NCBI GenBank assembly: GCA_037892935.1
Contig: JAYXKI010000011.1
Location: forward strand, 1,178,001 to 1,242,000
Source of the DNA: Phlebopus portentosus
Taxonomy: Eukaryota > Basidiomycota > Agaricomycetes > Boletales > Boletinellaceae
DNA length: 64,000 nt
Reading direction: 5' to 3'
Shown here: positions 23,252 through 35,332 of the stretch, piece after piece
Numbering within the stretch: position 1 is the first letter of the stretch
Layout of the letters: each line of letters begins with the position of its first letter
The notes under the pieces: model-generated
What the model was told of the DNA's origin: nothing
Databases searched by the model: none
What the model saw: only the letters and a program-made list of their open reading frames with translations
Program-made: the position numbers and the translations under genes

Positions 23252-24923
23252 CTACCAGAGCCAAGGTGAGAAGGAAAACGAGGCCACAGCACGAATGCGG
23301 TAAGCTACACAAACAGAAGGAACATATTCGACCATTTCACGCGAATATAATAGTGCCGACACTCTGAATATATTATTCATTCCTCCATTCATCTCTTCTT
23401 CCCCCGCTTTCTTGAGATGGATCAACAGGTAACTTCCGAGGAGAGAGAGAAAGCTTGGATTTCCGGCCGCGTTCATGAAATCCACGACGAAAAGATTGTT
23501 TCCGTTTGTCAGGACCACGATCCTCAAAACGCAGCAAGCGATGACACTATGCACACTCAGTATGAGGACTGCCTTCAGACAGTAGGACAGACCTACAATA
23601 TGTAATAGATGACTTGGTCTTCAACAAGGACCTTGACAAGAGGAAACGCTCTAAAGTTGCTTGACATTTTCCAATAATCTGCCGCCCTGTACATGGATAG
23701 CACCAGGAGGACGAGTCCGTATGCCATAGGAACTGCCCTGAGAAACTATCAGAAATAGATACAGCGCCAAGTCAAGGACGCCCACCATGATATTATGCTG
23801 AGGGACACCGGTGAGTTAAAACCAGTCAGACAAATCGTCATGCCATCTACAAGACCTCCAACAAAGGCTTTCAAAAATACTTGAGATTGTATATAAGGAA
23901 AGCCGTAGAAACGTATGGCACCTTTATCAACCAGACTGCCGTAAATGAAAAGGCCAAGCAAAACGACACCTTCCGCTGCAAGAAGGCTTTGAAGGAAGAA
24001 GGTCATCTTTCTATCTATTTGCAAAAAAAAAAAATCAGTTTCAGATTGAGATTAGGTGGGAGCTCCACGTACCCCGCTGATACAACGCCAGGATTCTGAT
24101 CGTAAGGATATCTAGATTCATGATGAGACAAATTGTCTTTCTCAAATCGGATAAGCTCTTACAATCAATCAGCAAGACATTGGCCCAGTCTATGAGTATA
24201 TGAGCAGACGATCGATAATCTACCGACAACTTCTTACTGGTAATTTCAGTGATCCAATAAGCGGACAAGCCTATCTTGCGAATCAGCGTTTCCTGACAAT
24301 TATCCTCAGAGATAAGACCCACAGCTGAGACAAACGAATAAAATGAGGTTATCAGACATTGAAGCCCGATGCTATTATTATTTCTCACCTTGCAAGATTC
24401 TGTCTGAAGCAATTGTCTTCATGGTAGTGCTTTAGTTATCCTTGAACGGAGAAGATCAGATAGAAACCGACACTTACACATAATATTGAAGACCGCTCCG
24501 AGAATCCCGGCATATTTGTTCTATAATGTTATTTGGTTACTTTATCGCGCCCGGGCATACCTATATCCTTACTACGAAATATACGACACCGACGGTGTTG
24601 CATGGCTTTCTCTGCAAGACTGTTAGCTTGCAGGGACTAATGCCTCTGAACAAGGCTCACCCAGAAATATGTCATCTATTGGAACTTGTCAGATATTTGC
24701 CTTCATTGACTGAGAATGCACAATATTGCAGACCTCTTCCTCTAGATGCAAAACTAAACAAGTTGTCAGTCAAGATAAAGTAAGAAAAAGACAGTATTTC
24801 ACTCCTCGTACCGGAATGATAGACAAGGACAGTCAAAATTGCCACATCAAAGTATTGTTGCACCATAACTTCATAGACGAGTACTGACACCTCGACTGGA
24901 TCGGTGATTTCAACTGCGGACAT
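23252..24923 (-). CDS. DUF6533-domain multi-pass membrane protein, copy H
   Basis: Start ATG at 24923 (MSAVEITDPVEVSVLVYEV). Exon 1 (24812-24923, again 112 nt) ends MVQQYFDVAILTVLVYHS and joins VLHLEEE and MTYFW. Further exons: KPCNTVGVVYFV, NKYAGILGAVFNIM, the 28-nt micro-exon (24389-24416), IGLSAYWITEITSNW, ANVLLIDC, DILTIRILALYQRG, a segment KMTFFLQSLLAAEGVVLLG with LFIYGSLVDKG, VFLKAFVGGLVDGMTICL, VPMAYGLVLLVLSMYRAADYW and the last exon VIACCVLRIVVLTNGNN to SLLGSYLLIHLKKAGEEEM. The last exon runs on to a stop at 23252-23254, longer than in copy G. All joins that could be checked keep the frame; the short stretch after the micro-exon contains a stop in the obvious reading. Paralogue of G from the tandem duplication. 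Function unknown. Confidence 0.65.
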
Positions 24924-24957
24924 CGTACAGTACGTTGGAGTTCACACTTCGGCAAGG

Positions 24958-24993
24958 CTAGATAGACATCTTATACTAGATAGACATCTTATA
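24958..24993. repeat. 18-bp direct tandem repeat x2
   Basis: CTAGATAGACATCTTATA occurs twice without a gap (24958-24975, 24976-24993), 35 bases upstream of the start of copy H. A replication-slippage product or a duplicated promoter element; no counterpart is seen upstream of copy G. Confidence 0.85.
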
Positions 24994-25406
24994 GAGCAGC
25001 TCTGGGTGCGAGTTTACATCTCAGTAAGCGAAAAGGCCTTCACGGTTGTTTCTTCCGAGTTGACATATGATTGTCGTCGACGAGAAATACCTCATTTGAG
25101 ATGCTCATGAACTGGTGATGTTCAAAAATTAGAAGTTGATTCTGACAGATATTCGATGCGTCTTGAGAATATCAGGCAGAAGTTTGTCCGGTGAAATTCT
25201 ATCAATAGGGGTGTTGCCACGTCCGTCTATGCAGTGCGACTGTGGCCGCAGAATGAGATAGGGCGATCCAAGAAAGCTCCTCATGTTACGCTGCTGGGAT
25301 AGGGAGGCCTAAATTTGCGAAGATGTTTGGTTTGTGGAAGACGGGAATTGCCGACGCGTGTTTCCGAATCCCATTTCCGTTTCCCGTGCATCGCCTCGTC
25401 TCTCAA

Positions 25407-27064
25407 ATGTCCATGAAGGCACTCCAGTATGATAAGGTTGTAGCAACTCTCTCGTATTTATGTCCACTCTGCTATGCTAAGTGGTTTACTATTCGTACTC
25501 CTGATTGCAGCCGCGATGTTTCCAGATAGTTCAGACTTCTATTCCGCGGATTAGGGATGACGAGGTTCTGGTGAAAGGTCAGATACAGTAGTCTTCAACA
25601 TTCCGTATTTGGATCACCCAAGTCAGTCTTCTATGCTTCAAGTTAGCTACTGCGGTGAGCACTCGGCATGTTGGGAGCGAGGCTCTGATAGATAGGGTAA
25701 CCTTGTGAACCGAATCAAATCCAGGTGTCTGCGGGACTGATGCGCACATTCACGAAGGCGAATTCATCGCGAAGTTTCCCGTGCGCCTATTATCTGTTCG
25801 CTTCTCCGATCGTGTCGCGAATGACTCCAGCTCATCCCAGGCCATGAAGTTGTTGGAGTGATCACTGAAGTTGGGAAGGATGTCAAGGGGTTCGCGGTTG
25901 GCGACAGATGCGTAGCTGACAATAGTGCCTCGGTATTTTTGGATCCTTTTGTTACAGCTCATACTATTGGCTAATTGTGCGTTTCGCTAGTGCGGTAGTT
26001 GCTTCTATTGTCGTCGCGGAAGGGACCTCCTGTGTGAGGACTTTGCTAGTAAAGGCTGCACAATGAGTGGAGGCTTCGCAGAATTTGTCAGTTTGTGAGT
26101 CTCAAATCTTCCCTTTCTGGATCGTACATTTGTCGGACTAGTCTGGTCAGTCATCAGAGTAAAGTGTACAAGATTCATCACCTCTCGGATGTTGAAGCGA
26201 CTCTTGTGGAGCCGGCAGCCTGCGCTGTTCACGGACTAGATCGCCTACGTAGCGCTCTACCTGCCGGGGCTTCCGGGCTTGAGATCCTATTGCTCGGTGC
26301 GGGACCTACAGGTCTAATCCTAGCCCAACTACTGAGACTCAACGGTGCGGCGCGAGTTGTCGTGATCGCGAACAAGGGCCCAAAGACGCGCATAGCAAAG
26401 ACGATCAACGCTGCAGATGAGATTATTGAGCTTGATCGAGAAGCACCTGATGAACAGTGGGAGAAGCTGAAAGAAGAGAACCCCTATGGATTTGACGTTG
26501 TCGTCAGTATCATGTTTTATATATATTTGTCTTTGTTGCTAAGCCCTGTGCCGATGACCGTCCTATTCTGTATAGATCGAAGCAACTGGCGCGGAGAAGC
26601 TCGCTAATGACGCGATACGTTATGTTCGTCGGGGAGGGACGCTCATGATGTATGGCGTGTACGACAATAACGCGCGAGTGCATTGGGCGCCGTCGAAAAT
26701 CTTTGGCGACGAGATTCAGGTAAGCATAGCGACATGTCTACACATGACTGATCATAACAATGATCCGAATGTCCCAAAGATCATAGGCTCTTTCGCACAG
26801 ACCTATTGCTTTCCCCGCGCGGTGGCCTACCTCGAATCAGGGAAGATAAACGTGAATGGAATGGTAAGCGCTCAATTTTCACTGCGCTAACTACGATGCG
26901 ATCAAACGCAATATACTTATACTTATGACATGATATCGCGCCTTTTTTTTTTTTTTTTTTTTTTTGTATGTTAGGTTACCGATGTGTTCCCGTTGGAGGA
27001 TTTCCAGCAAGCGCTGGATAAAATGCGCAGTCGCAATGCATTGAAGATCGCTATCAAACCTTGA
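25407..27064 (+). CDS. zinc-dependent alcohol/polyol dehydrogenase
   Basis: Medium-chain dehydrogenase, probably NAD-dependent oxidation of a secondary alcohol or polyol (closest in look to fungal arabinitol/sorbitol/threonine dehydrogenases). Ten exons join in frame to 344 residues: 25407-25439, 25511-25577, 25643-25654, 25725-25780, 25831-25932, 25991-26094, 26160-26502, 26576-26719, 26780-26863, 26975-27064. The GroES-like part has the catalytic-zinc Cys in [14 protein letters not shown], the GHE motif in [13 protein letters not shown] and the four structural-zinc cysteines in [15 protein letters not shown]. The VEPAACA motif follows. The Rossmann part has [16 protein letters not shown]. 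Length and all key residues are normal, so this is the functional copy; its 5' half is duplicated as the pseudogene at 22270. Exon 3 is only 12 nt. Substrate cannot be told from sequence. Confidence 0.88.
26943..26965. repeat. poly-T tract in last intron
   Basis: A run of 23 T in the final intron of the dehydrogenase, ending just before its AG acceptor at 26973-26974. It acts as an extreme polypyrimidine tract; its length is probably variable between strains. Confidence 0.8.
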
Positions 27065-27366
27065 CCTCATGTGAATGTAACTATCAAGGGCAGTGTATTA
27101 ATCATTAGGTCTGAGCTCAGAGATAGAATGAAATCACTTGATTGATTGATTGATTGAATTCTCAGCGTCTCGTGTCACAGGTATGTTGCTCGTAGCAAGT
27201 ATTTATAAATAGCTATAGAATGAATTAATTCGGCCTTACGATACGATGGATCCGCGCAACGATGCTATCCAGAAACAAACGACATAAATCCACTAGTAAA
27301 CAAAACCTGCGGCCCAGAAAAGGAAGAATACGGTAAAACTCGTTCGGTATTCTCATAAATAATATG

Positions 27367-29072
27367 TTAGTTGAAACGCACATCACTGATCGTAAGAGTG
27401 CCGCGGTCGGTACTGTCTGTGGGACTCTTCAAAGCGGCTTCCTTGAGGTTGAATAGGAGGTGGCTGCCTAGGACGCAAGGAAGCGATGCATTCGCGAATC
27501 CGGATACGACGGCCTGGAAGTTCGAGTCGTCGATCCAGTACACGGTGATACTTCCAACGCTGCAAGCCATTACGCTATTACATGACACTCAGTATGGGTT
27601 TTGTTCGGAATGAGGGGAGCATTGTGCGTACATGATGAAATAGATGATTTGGTCCCTCAGGAGGATGGAAGCAAGCTTGAACCGCCCGAGCTCCTTGAAC
27701 GAACCCCAGTAGGTTATCGACTTGTGGATCGCGACGCCGAGCAGAACAATCTCAAATATCAAAGGAAGGATCCTTCCGAGCCTCGTTAGTTAGCCTATAC
27801 TCTGGAAACGTTGGGAATGAATTTTGGGAAAACGTACCAATAACCCGTCGCTGACTGTTTATCGAAATGCCCGCGGATCCCGCAATAGACTCGGTTAAGA
27901 ACGTGTATGTTTCCGGCTACATGAAGCTTCCTGATTCACCGAGGGGATGGAAAGGAACGCGCTTATTACTTACGGTGGTACGCTATCTCGATATGGAGCA
28001 GTAGTCCGAATGACGCTATGCTCTCCGCCGCGAAGAGAGCTGTGAGGAAACGAGCCAACTTCTTGTCTGAACAAGACGTCTGTGAGTCAATCTCTAGCGG
28101 GAAAGGTCACTTTCCTTTACCTCCAGGACAAAGGGCGAGAACCCTCATTAATAGAATGCCTTCATAGTGTCAGTACATATATCACTGATCGATTCGACGG
28201 TTTCAGATTTACAGTCAATCATGACAATACCAAACCATCCTGGAAGATACCTGAGCTGGTAGATGTCGTGTTTGACAGGGATGCTTACCCGCGAGTTGAT
28301 GTGACCAAGCCCCAAAGGCGCCTGACAGTCTATTTGTTAAATGATTTCGTGTGTTTTCGAAGTTTCGCTCACAGCTGTGGAATATACAAAGGGGGGATTA
28401 GCTTAGAATATGCGGCGCTCTTTCCCAATGAATTAGTATTTCGGCTCACAAATTAGAGTCCGGTGTAATGTGATTAGAGAAGGAGACTGCATTATGCGGA
28501 GGCGACAAGTCGTGAGCTCTCGGTCGTGCGGGAAAAAGCTGGGAGCTTACGATGAGGGTTGAGGAAATAGATCGTATTTATTGCTGCAGCGTAAAATCCA
28601 ATGTACCGATTCTATGAAAGCGAATCAGCAGAGGGAAGCATGCCTCCTCTTAAGGTCGGAGACTCACGAGGAAGAATACCCAGGTCGTGAGGTTACTGCG
28701 AGCTTTCTGGGGGATTATTATCAATGGTAATTAGTCGCAGTCTCGTCAGGTCATTCCGATACTCCTACTCGCCCAGAAGAGATGAACCTGGAATTGCACT
28801 TTGTCATGGACATCCAAAGAGATGCCAGTAGACTTTGCTCACTTCTTTGTCTATAGTCGTTACTATACGAGTATATTGTCATCAGATAGAAGAAGAAGTG
28901 AAGTTTCGGTGCGCATGATAGACTCACTGATATCATAAGTGAGCAGGCACGTCGCTGCCATCCCAAAGTAGGAGGCGAGCTGATTGCCCAGCTCAAAGGT
29001 GATCGCAGCAGATGTCTTTGCGTCGCGGACGGAGATTGCTGGGAGGCCGTGTGGGGTCGGTGTTGAGATCAT
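27367..29072 (-). CDS. DUF6533-domain membrane protein, divergent copy I
   Basis: Start ATG at 29072 (MISTPTPHGLPAISVRDAK). Exon 1 ends LGNQLASYFGMAATCLLTYD, the typical YD form of the DUF6533 domain, then TIDKE and VHLFW. Later exons: KARSNLTTWVFFL, NRYIGFYAAAINTIYFLNPH, a segment DKKLARFLTALFAAESIASF, a part ending SQRRVIG, LGRILPLIFEIVLLGVAIHK with LASILLRDQIIYFIM, and the last exon VMACSVGSITVYWIDDSNFQ to SHLLFNLKEAALK, ending TAA at 27367-27369. The exon after VHLFW would be joined by a GC donor (GCGAGT). The stretch 28110-28540 could not be resolved into exons. It is clearly a different subgroup from A-H and shares more with J. Function unknown; polytopic membrane protein by its hydrophobic segments. 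Confidence 0.62.
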
Positions 29073-30272
29073 CTAGCAGAGCTATGGACTCCGTATGAGC
29101 TCAAGTTTGCGCAGGATAAGGAATCAGAAGGGGCGGCAGGGCAGGGAGCAGGGTTGACAGGCCTAATATACTATATCTCTCATGCATATGTGCGGAAGAA
29201 AAGGAGGTCAGTCAGTTCGCTGGAGGAGTAGGCAGGGCGCCATGAAGCAGTCTTCTCCGAGGTGATGCTGGTTTGATGGAGCTTGTCCGAGCATCGTGCC
29301 TCACGCCTGTCGAGATGGGAAGGCTGCGAGAACCAGCGAACCAGGGGGAAATAGAGTCGGAGATTGCTATATAAGGAGCGAGGTTTCGCGCGGAGTTTTA
29401 CTTGCATTGAGGTTGAGGTGCATGTAATTTATCAGCACTTTGAGAAGACGGAGTAGGTGATTGGGTGCTTCTGCCGTTTTGGCTTCGGATTCCTGAAGTG
29501 GTGATTGCGCATTTTGATGTACACTGTATGATGAAGTGAGGACGTGAAACGCAAAGGCTATTGGGATTGGCGCTTGTCCTTGCATTTTGTCAGAAAAGCC
29601 TTGTTTGACTGCCAATTTAAAATAGTGTCCTATGTTGATGACAATCGCAAGAGACTATGCAACTCCGCAAGCCAGACTTTTGTCGCTGCTCGCGGAAGTA
29701 TCCGTGAACCCGAGAAGGGCGGAGGTTTGCGTATGAACTGGAAGAACGAACAGCTACGTGCATTTGGGACGTCATTCAGGCTATAAATAGCTTGCTCCAC
29801 AGCGGCAGTCAGTACCGAGGTGTCTAAAGCTTACTCAAGAAAATCTTTGCTAAAGGGATCATCTCACAGTCAGGAACACAGACCAGACAGCCAGAACGAG
29901 AAAAAACGGAGATGCAGAAAAAAATGCCAGCTGCTCCTTCTTCGTGGCGCTCGTGCCTTGATTGAGAATTGCAAGTGATCGAAGAATAGCAGACGGAGGA
30001 ACTAGATAGGCTTGATGTGCCTTAAGAAGAAGGGCAAGCTTTGATGAAACCAGTACTAGTAAACTCATCAACGCGGAACTCAAGATAACTAAAATCGTGA
30101 GGAAGTCGTGTCCCTGAGGCAAGAAGAATTGATTGCACCATTGATCGCACAAGCAATGATCCTGATGGTACAAAATGCAGCAAGCATACCATAATCATTT
30201 AATGCATGGAATACATCGCATATGAGTTTGCATGGAAAGAGGCGAAGGGGGGAATCCGAATATGGAGAAAGA
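29073..30272. other. intergenic, no gene recognised
   Basis: 1.2 kb between the start of copy I and the 3' end of the eL42 gene. Several short frames exist but none has a recognisable motif or a good start. It should contain the copy I promoter and the eL42 3' untranslated region. Confidence 0.4.
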
Positions 30273-30875
30273 TCACTGAAGGCAGGATGAGCATGCGGAA
30301 ACGAGATGTGTTGCATTGTACGCACGAATTGTAGGGCAGCGCCCTTCGTCTTCTTGTCTCCACCAAGCTCGAAGCTGGGCGAAACACAAAAATCAGTCAC
30401 TGGAGGATGATTTGAAGCGATAACGATAACAATACGCACTGCTTGCAACGCTTCAAAGGTAACTGCATCTTGTACTTGCATACGGTGCATTCTAAACGCA
30501 AGACGACCTTCTTCGTAGTCTTCGCCTTCTTGTGGAAGACGGGCTTGGTCTGGCCACCATAACCGGACTGCTTTCGGTCGTAACGGCGCTTTCCTTGCGC
30601 GACTAGCGAGGCCTTCCCGGTCTTGTATTGGGTGACTTTGTGAGGACTGTGTTAGGCAAAATGAGAGACGTGGAACGTTGCCAGGAATAGGGCGACGTAC
30701 GTGTGCTTCCTGCACTGTTTCCCCTTGCAGACTGTTTATCATGCGTTCAAGCAAGTCAACTCCTGTAAAATTCTCTAGAGAACTGGGGCTTACATGTCCG
30801 GCGGGTCCTGTAAGTTCAGTCAGAATGTATCGAGGACAACCTGAAAATAAACACTTACTTTGGAATGTTGACCAT
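30273..30875 (-). CDS. RPL44: 60S ribosomal protein eL42 (L44/L36a)
   Basis: Component of the large ribosomal subunit at the E-site. Exons on the minus strand: 30859-30875 (MVNIPK), 30794-30807 (TRRT), 30701-30731 ([11 protein letters not shown]), 30440-30646 and 30326-30374, then a TGA at 30273-30275 as the first codon of a sixth exon. The product is 106 residues, the normal eL42 length, with the family signatures [44 protein letters not shown], and the C-terminus [16 protein letters not shown]. The four zinc-binding cysteines are present (CKG.QC and CTVCKY with CK at the exon 4 end). If the last intron (30276-30325) were retained, the frame would run on for over 70 extra residues unlike any eL42. 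The Tyr usual after TRRT is Phe here. Confidence 0.92.
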
Positions 30876-32566
30876 TTTATCTTGTGTTTTCGAGAGGACT
30901 CACGGTCGACGGCAACGATGAGCACGCTCTAGATGTGACCGAAGACAGAAACTGTACAGCAGTTCTCACGATCGTGCTGAGTGATTTCACGTGATGCGGC
31001 AGTGCGCTCCCGCTTCTTCGAGTCGAATCGAATCGAATCAGTCCCAAAACTGCGTTCTGAATGATCGTTGTACTTGCTAGATGTGAATATCTCAGACAGA
31101 GCTTAGAATTTCTTCGCATCCTATTTGCTCTTTGGTCTTAAATGCTCCTAAAGTTATGGCACGGTCGGTCGGACTCCCACTCTAGCAAGCGTCTCACACG
31201 GCCAATATTCTGCGTCTCCTTATGTGGCTGCCTTCTGCGGGTGATCGCGTTGAACGACTGACATTTCACCCTTTTGTCAACCTCACACGGGATCCAGGCA
31301 GGTTCTCAGCATCTCTTGACGAGACTCTCAACGAGCGGCTTCCGGAGGAGGTTGCGCGGCTCCGTGTCGTCATTTACTACTTTGATTTCTGGGACAGAAG
31401 ATGGGAAGCATTCCTTGACGAGTTGCCACCTTCCCGCCAAACAGGCTGAAAGGGAGTGGCGGCTCGGGGTAGAATGACCCGGTTGTTTCTTCGCGTGTGA
31501 CGGAGCCCGACATGAAATCCCCCACAGTGAAGAATTCCATCGTTTTTGTTGATGATGTGAATGAAGGTGAGCTCCGCGCTTTGACTGCGGTAGTTTCAAA
31601 GTTATGGGAATGGAAGATGAATAGAATGGGCCTCCGACGAGCTGTTTCCACCCTTGTTTGGTCTTCTGCAGTCTTCTCGTTTTCCGGACTCGTAAAGCGC
31701 TTCTCTTGAATGTGGGGCTTGCATGACATTGTTACTCTTTCGGAATAGCGTAATTGCGATCAGACAGCGACAATCACCTCCTCACTTGCGCTCATAAGGC
31801 CTTCTTGTGACTGCGCGAATCATTCACAAACAAACACTGCCTGCCGCTTCGGAGCTCATGCAAACGAAACACGGGCTGTCGATATCAACGGACGGACTTC
31901 GTGGTCGAGAGACGTGCCGCGCTAAGGGACGGATGACGAGCAAGCCTAAGCCTAATCAGTCTAATCCTAAACGAAATGACGATTCGTTTCCCAAGGTTGC
32001 GCGCAGCAAACCCGCAATCTCCCACGCGATTCCCCTTCGTTTCGCAGCCAAACGATTGTTTGCTCGCGCGGGGACCCGGCCGCCGGCGCGCATATGTTAT
32101 TGTCGATATGTTTTGATCATGATCTGCGCTTGGTTCGAGGGGTGGGGGGGGGTTTATCCGCGGTCGACGATCCATCCGATCAAAACACTCCCGAATATAT
32201 CAAATTCCAGACACACCCTGCGGAAAGCGCTCAATGTTTTTCACTGTAAATGAAGCGTGCGCTTTCTGCTTCTGCTGCGGACCGTTGATTTGCGTGGGTG
32301 CGCCGTTGTACCCGCATACCGCGCTGCTGTGCCTATGTTTTTTTTTTACGGAATGCGCGTGATGTGAGTGGTTGACCTGGTTAGAGAATTTTCTTTTTGG
32401 GATTGAGTGGGTGTTTCGGGGAAGAAACTAGCTTGATATGTCTTTCTCTCGTCGAGGGTGGGTGGAAATACCGCGGGTATGTCTTGATATGTTTTTTCTT
32501 CTTGCGTTTTCTTCTCCCTTTTTTTTTTTTTTTTTTTTTTTGACGGGATTTCAGAGGGACGAGGGG
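30876..32566. other. intergenic with one orphan reading frame
   Basis: 1.7 kb. The frame 31222-31449 (+) looks protein-like (ERLTFHPFVNLTRDPGRF, then EVARLRVVIYYFDFW) but has no start context, partner exons or family I recognise; it may be a relic. The rest, including a 148-codon frame at 31807-32253, has no motif. A run of T precedes the peroxidase promoter at about 32520-32541. Confidence 0.35.
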
Positions 32567-32574
32567 TTTAAAAG
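32567..32574 (+). promoter_or_regulatory. TATA-like box of the peroxidase gene
   Basis: TTTAAAAG lies 80 bases before the peroxidase ATG, between a T-tract and the start. Position and sequence fit a core promoter element; no transcription start was measured. Confidence 0.4.
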
Positions 32575-32653
32575 CGGCGTGAAGTTGGAAGTGTTTTCCT
32601 TCAGTCGACATCGACATTTTCCTCTCTTTGATTATCCTGTCTTCGTTGCTGTG

Positions 32654-34188
<1,535 letters not shown>

Positions 34189-35257
34189 GCGTGAGCGGGA
34201 GCTGCGTGCGTTCTTTCCCTCCGTGCTTGGCTTGGCTTGGATGCGAGGAAGGAAGATGTTTGAGGGAAGGGGAAAGATGGGAGTATTTATATTGAGTATA
34301 CGGATTTGAGCACGTATTGTAGATACGTATGTACGGAGCATGGACTGAGATTGGGTTCTCCATTCCACCCCACCCCGTGTCTTCCCTTTCTTTTATTTCG
34401 ACGTTCTTTCGTTTGTATGCGTGTGTTTTCCTTTTCGTGCTACCTTGGTTCGGCGTTTGGTGGGAGGTCTTTTGCTCTTGTCTTGGATTTTTCTGCTGTC
34501 GTTCTTTACTGTGTGTATGGAATGGATGTGAGAATGAAGGTCAAGTCAAAGTGGATTTGTGTGTGTGAGGGGTGTGAGTATGGATTTATCGTGGACCTAC
34601 GGTACGGTACGTACATTTGAGTTTTTTCTTTAGAGCTGGAGAGAATTTCATATTCGGGTAACTTACATATTGCATTCATGATCACTACGACTCAGTCGGA
34701 CACTCCACGGAAAGGAACCTTGAGTACGTGCAATGTTACGGTGTCATTTTACGTTGGAGCGAGCAAGCGAGGATGGATTGTTATGTTATTAGTGTTGTGT
34801 TTGTTGCACGTTGTTGTACGTTATTTGTGCCTCGCTTTGCCTAATGTGTATTTCGGATCTTCGCCGTTCGTTCGCCGTTTTCGTTCGTTCTTCTCTTCCG
34901 ACCTCGTGTTGATGATCGCACAAACTCCGATTGAATGCGACGACAGGAAAAAGCAGCAAAAATGCCGAAATGGGGATGATGGAGATTGAGCGTCTGAGAT
35001 ATGTTTGTTAACAAACATTGTGTTGATTATGATTATTGAGGGAGGACACGAGGCGATTGCACGCGAGGCGCAGGACTGGGTGAGGGTGAGGCTTTGAGGT
35101 GGAGACGCTAAAGGAGCCGGGCTGGGGCTGGGGCTGAGGTACTGGCGTAGGCTATTGGACTAACTGGGGGACCTGGGTCGGCGGTTATTTTTGTTGGAGT
35201 GGAGCGAATATAATATATTATAATATTAGACGCTGCACTGCTTTTCGTATAGCAGCG
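34189..35257. other. intergenic, no gene recognised
   Basis: About 1.1 kb holding the peroxidase 3' end and the upstream region of the GH16 gene. It includes AT-rich palindromic DNA (about 35206-35226, TATAATATATTATAATATTA). No coding signal. Confidence 0.45.
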
Positions 35258-35263
35258 TATATA
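35258..35263 (+). promoter_or_regulatory. TATA box candidate of the GH16 gene
   Basis: TATATA 70 bases before the ATG at 35333, in otherwise mixed sequence; fits a core promoter by position only. Confidence 0.35.
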
Positions 35264-35332
35264 GCGAGGTCCAGGACGGCCACTAGCACTAGCACTTCGG
35301 GTTGGGGAGTCTAGTAGTCTAGTGCAGTGCAC

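Larger units (their letters stand above)
23017..26205. repeat. tandem segmental duplication, unit 2
   Basis: Second copy of the unit described at 19873-23008, with DUF6533 copy H on the minus strand and the 5' half of the intact dehydrogenase. The repeat ends in the dehydrogenase exon coding for SDVEATL (~26195-26205); beyond it the dehydrogenase continues as unique sequence. This order fits one unequal-exchange tandem duplication with breakpoints in the HMGR 3' flank and in that exon. Confidence 0.75.

Noticed and set aside
30089..30325. Long C-terminal extension of eL42
   Set aside because: Needs retention of a 50-nt intron with good borders; the spliced product has the exact family length.
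31807..32253. 148-codon plus-strand frame
   Set aside because: No motif, low-complexity composition, and it lies in the region expected to hold the peroxidase promoter.
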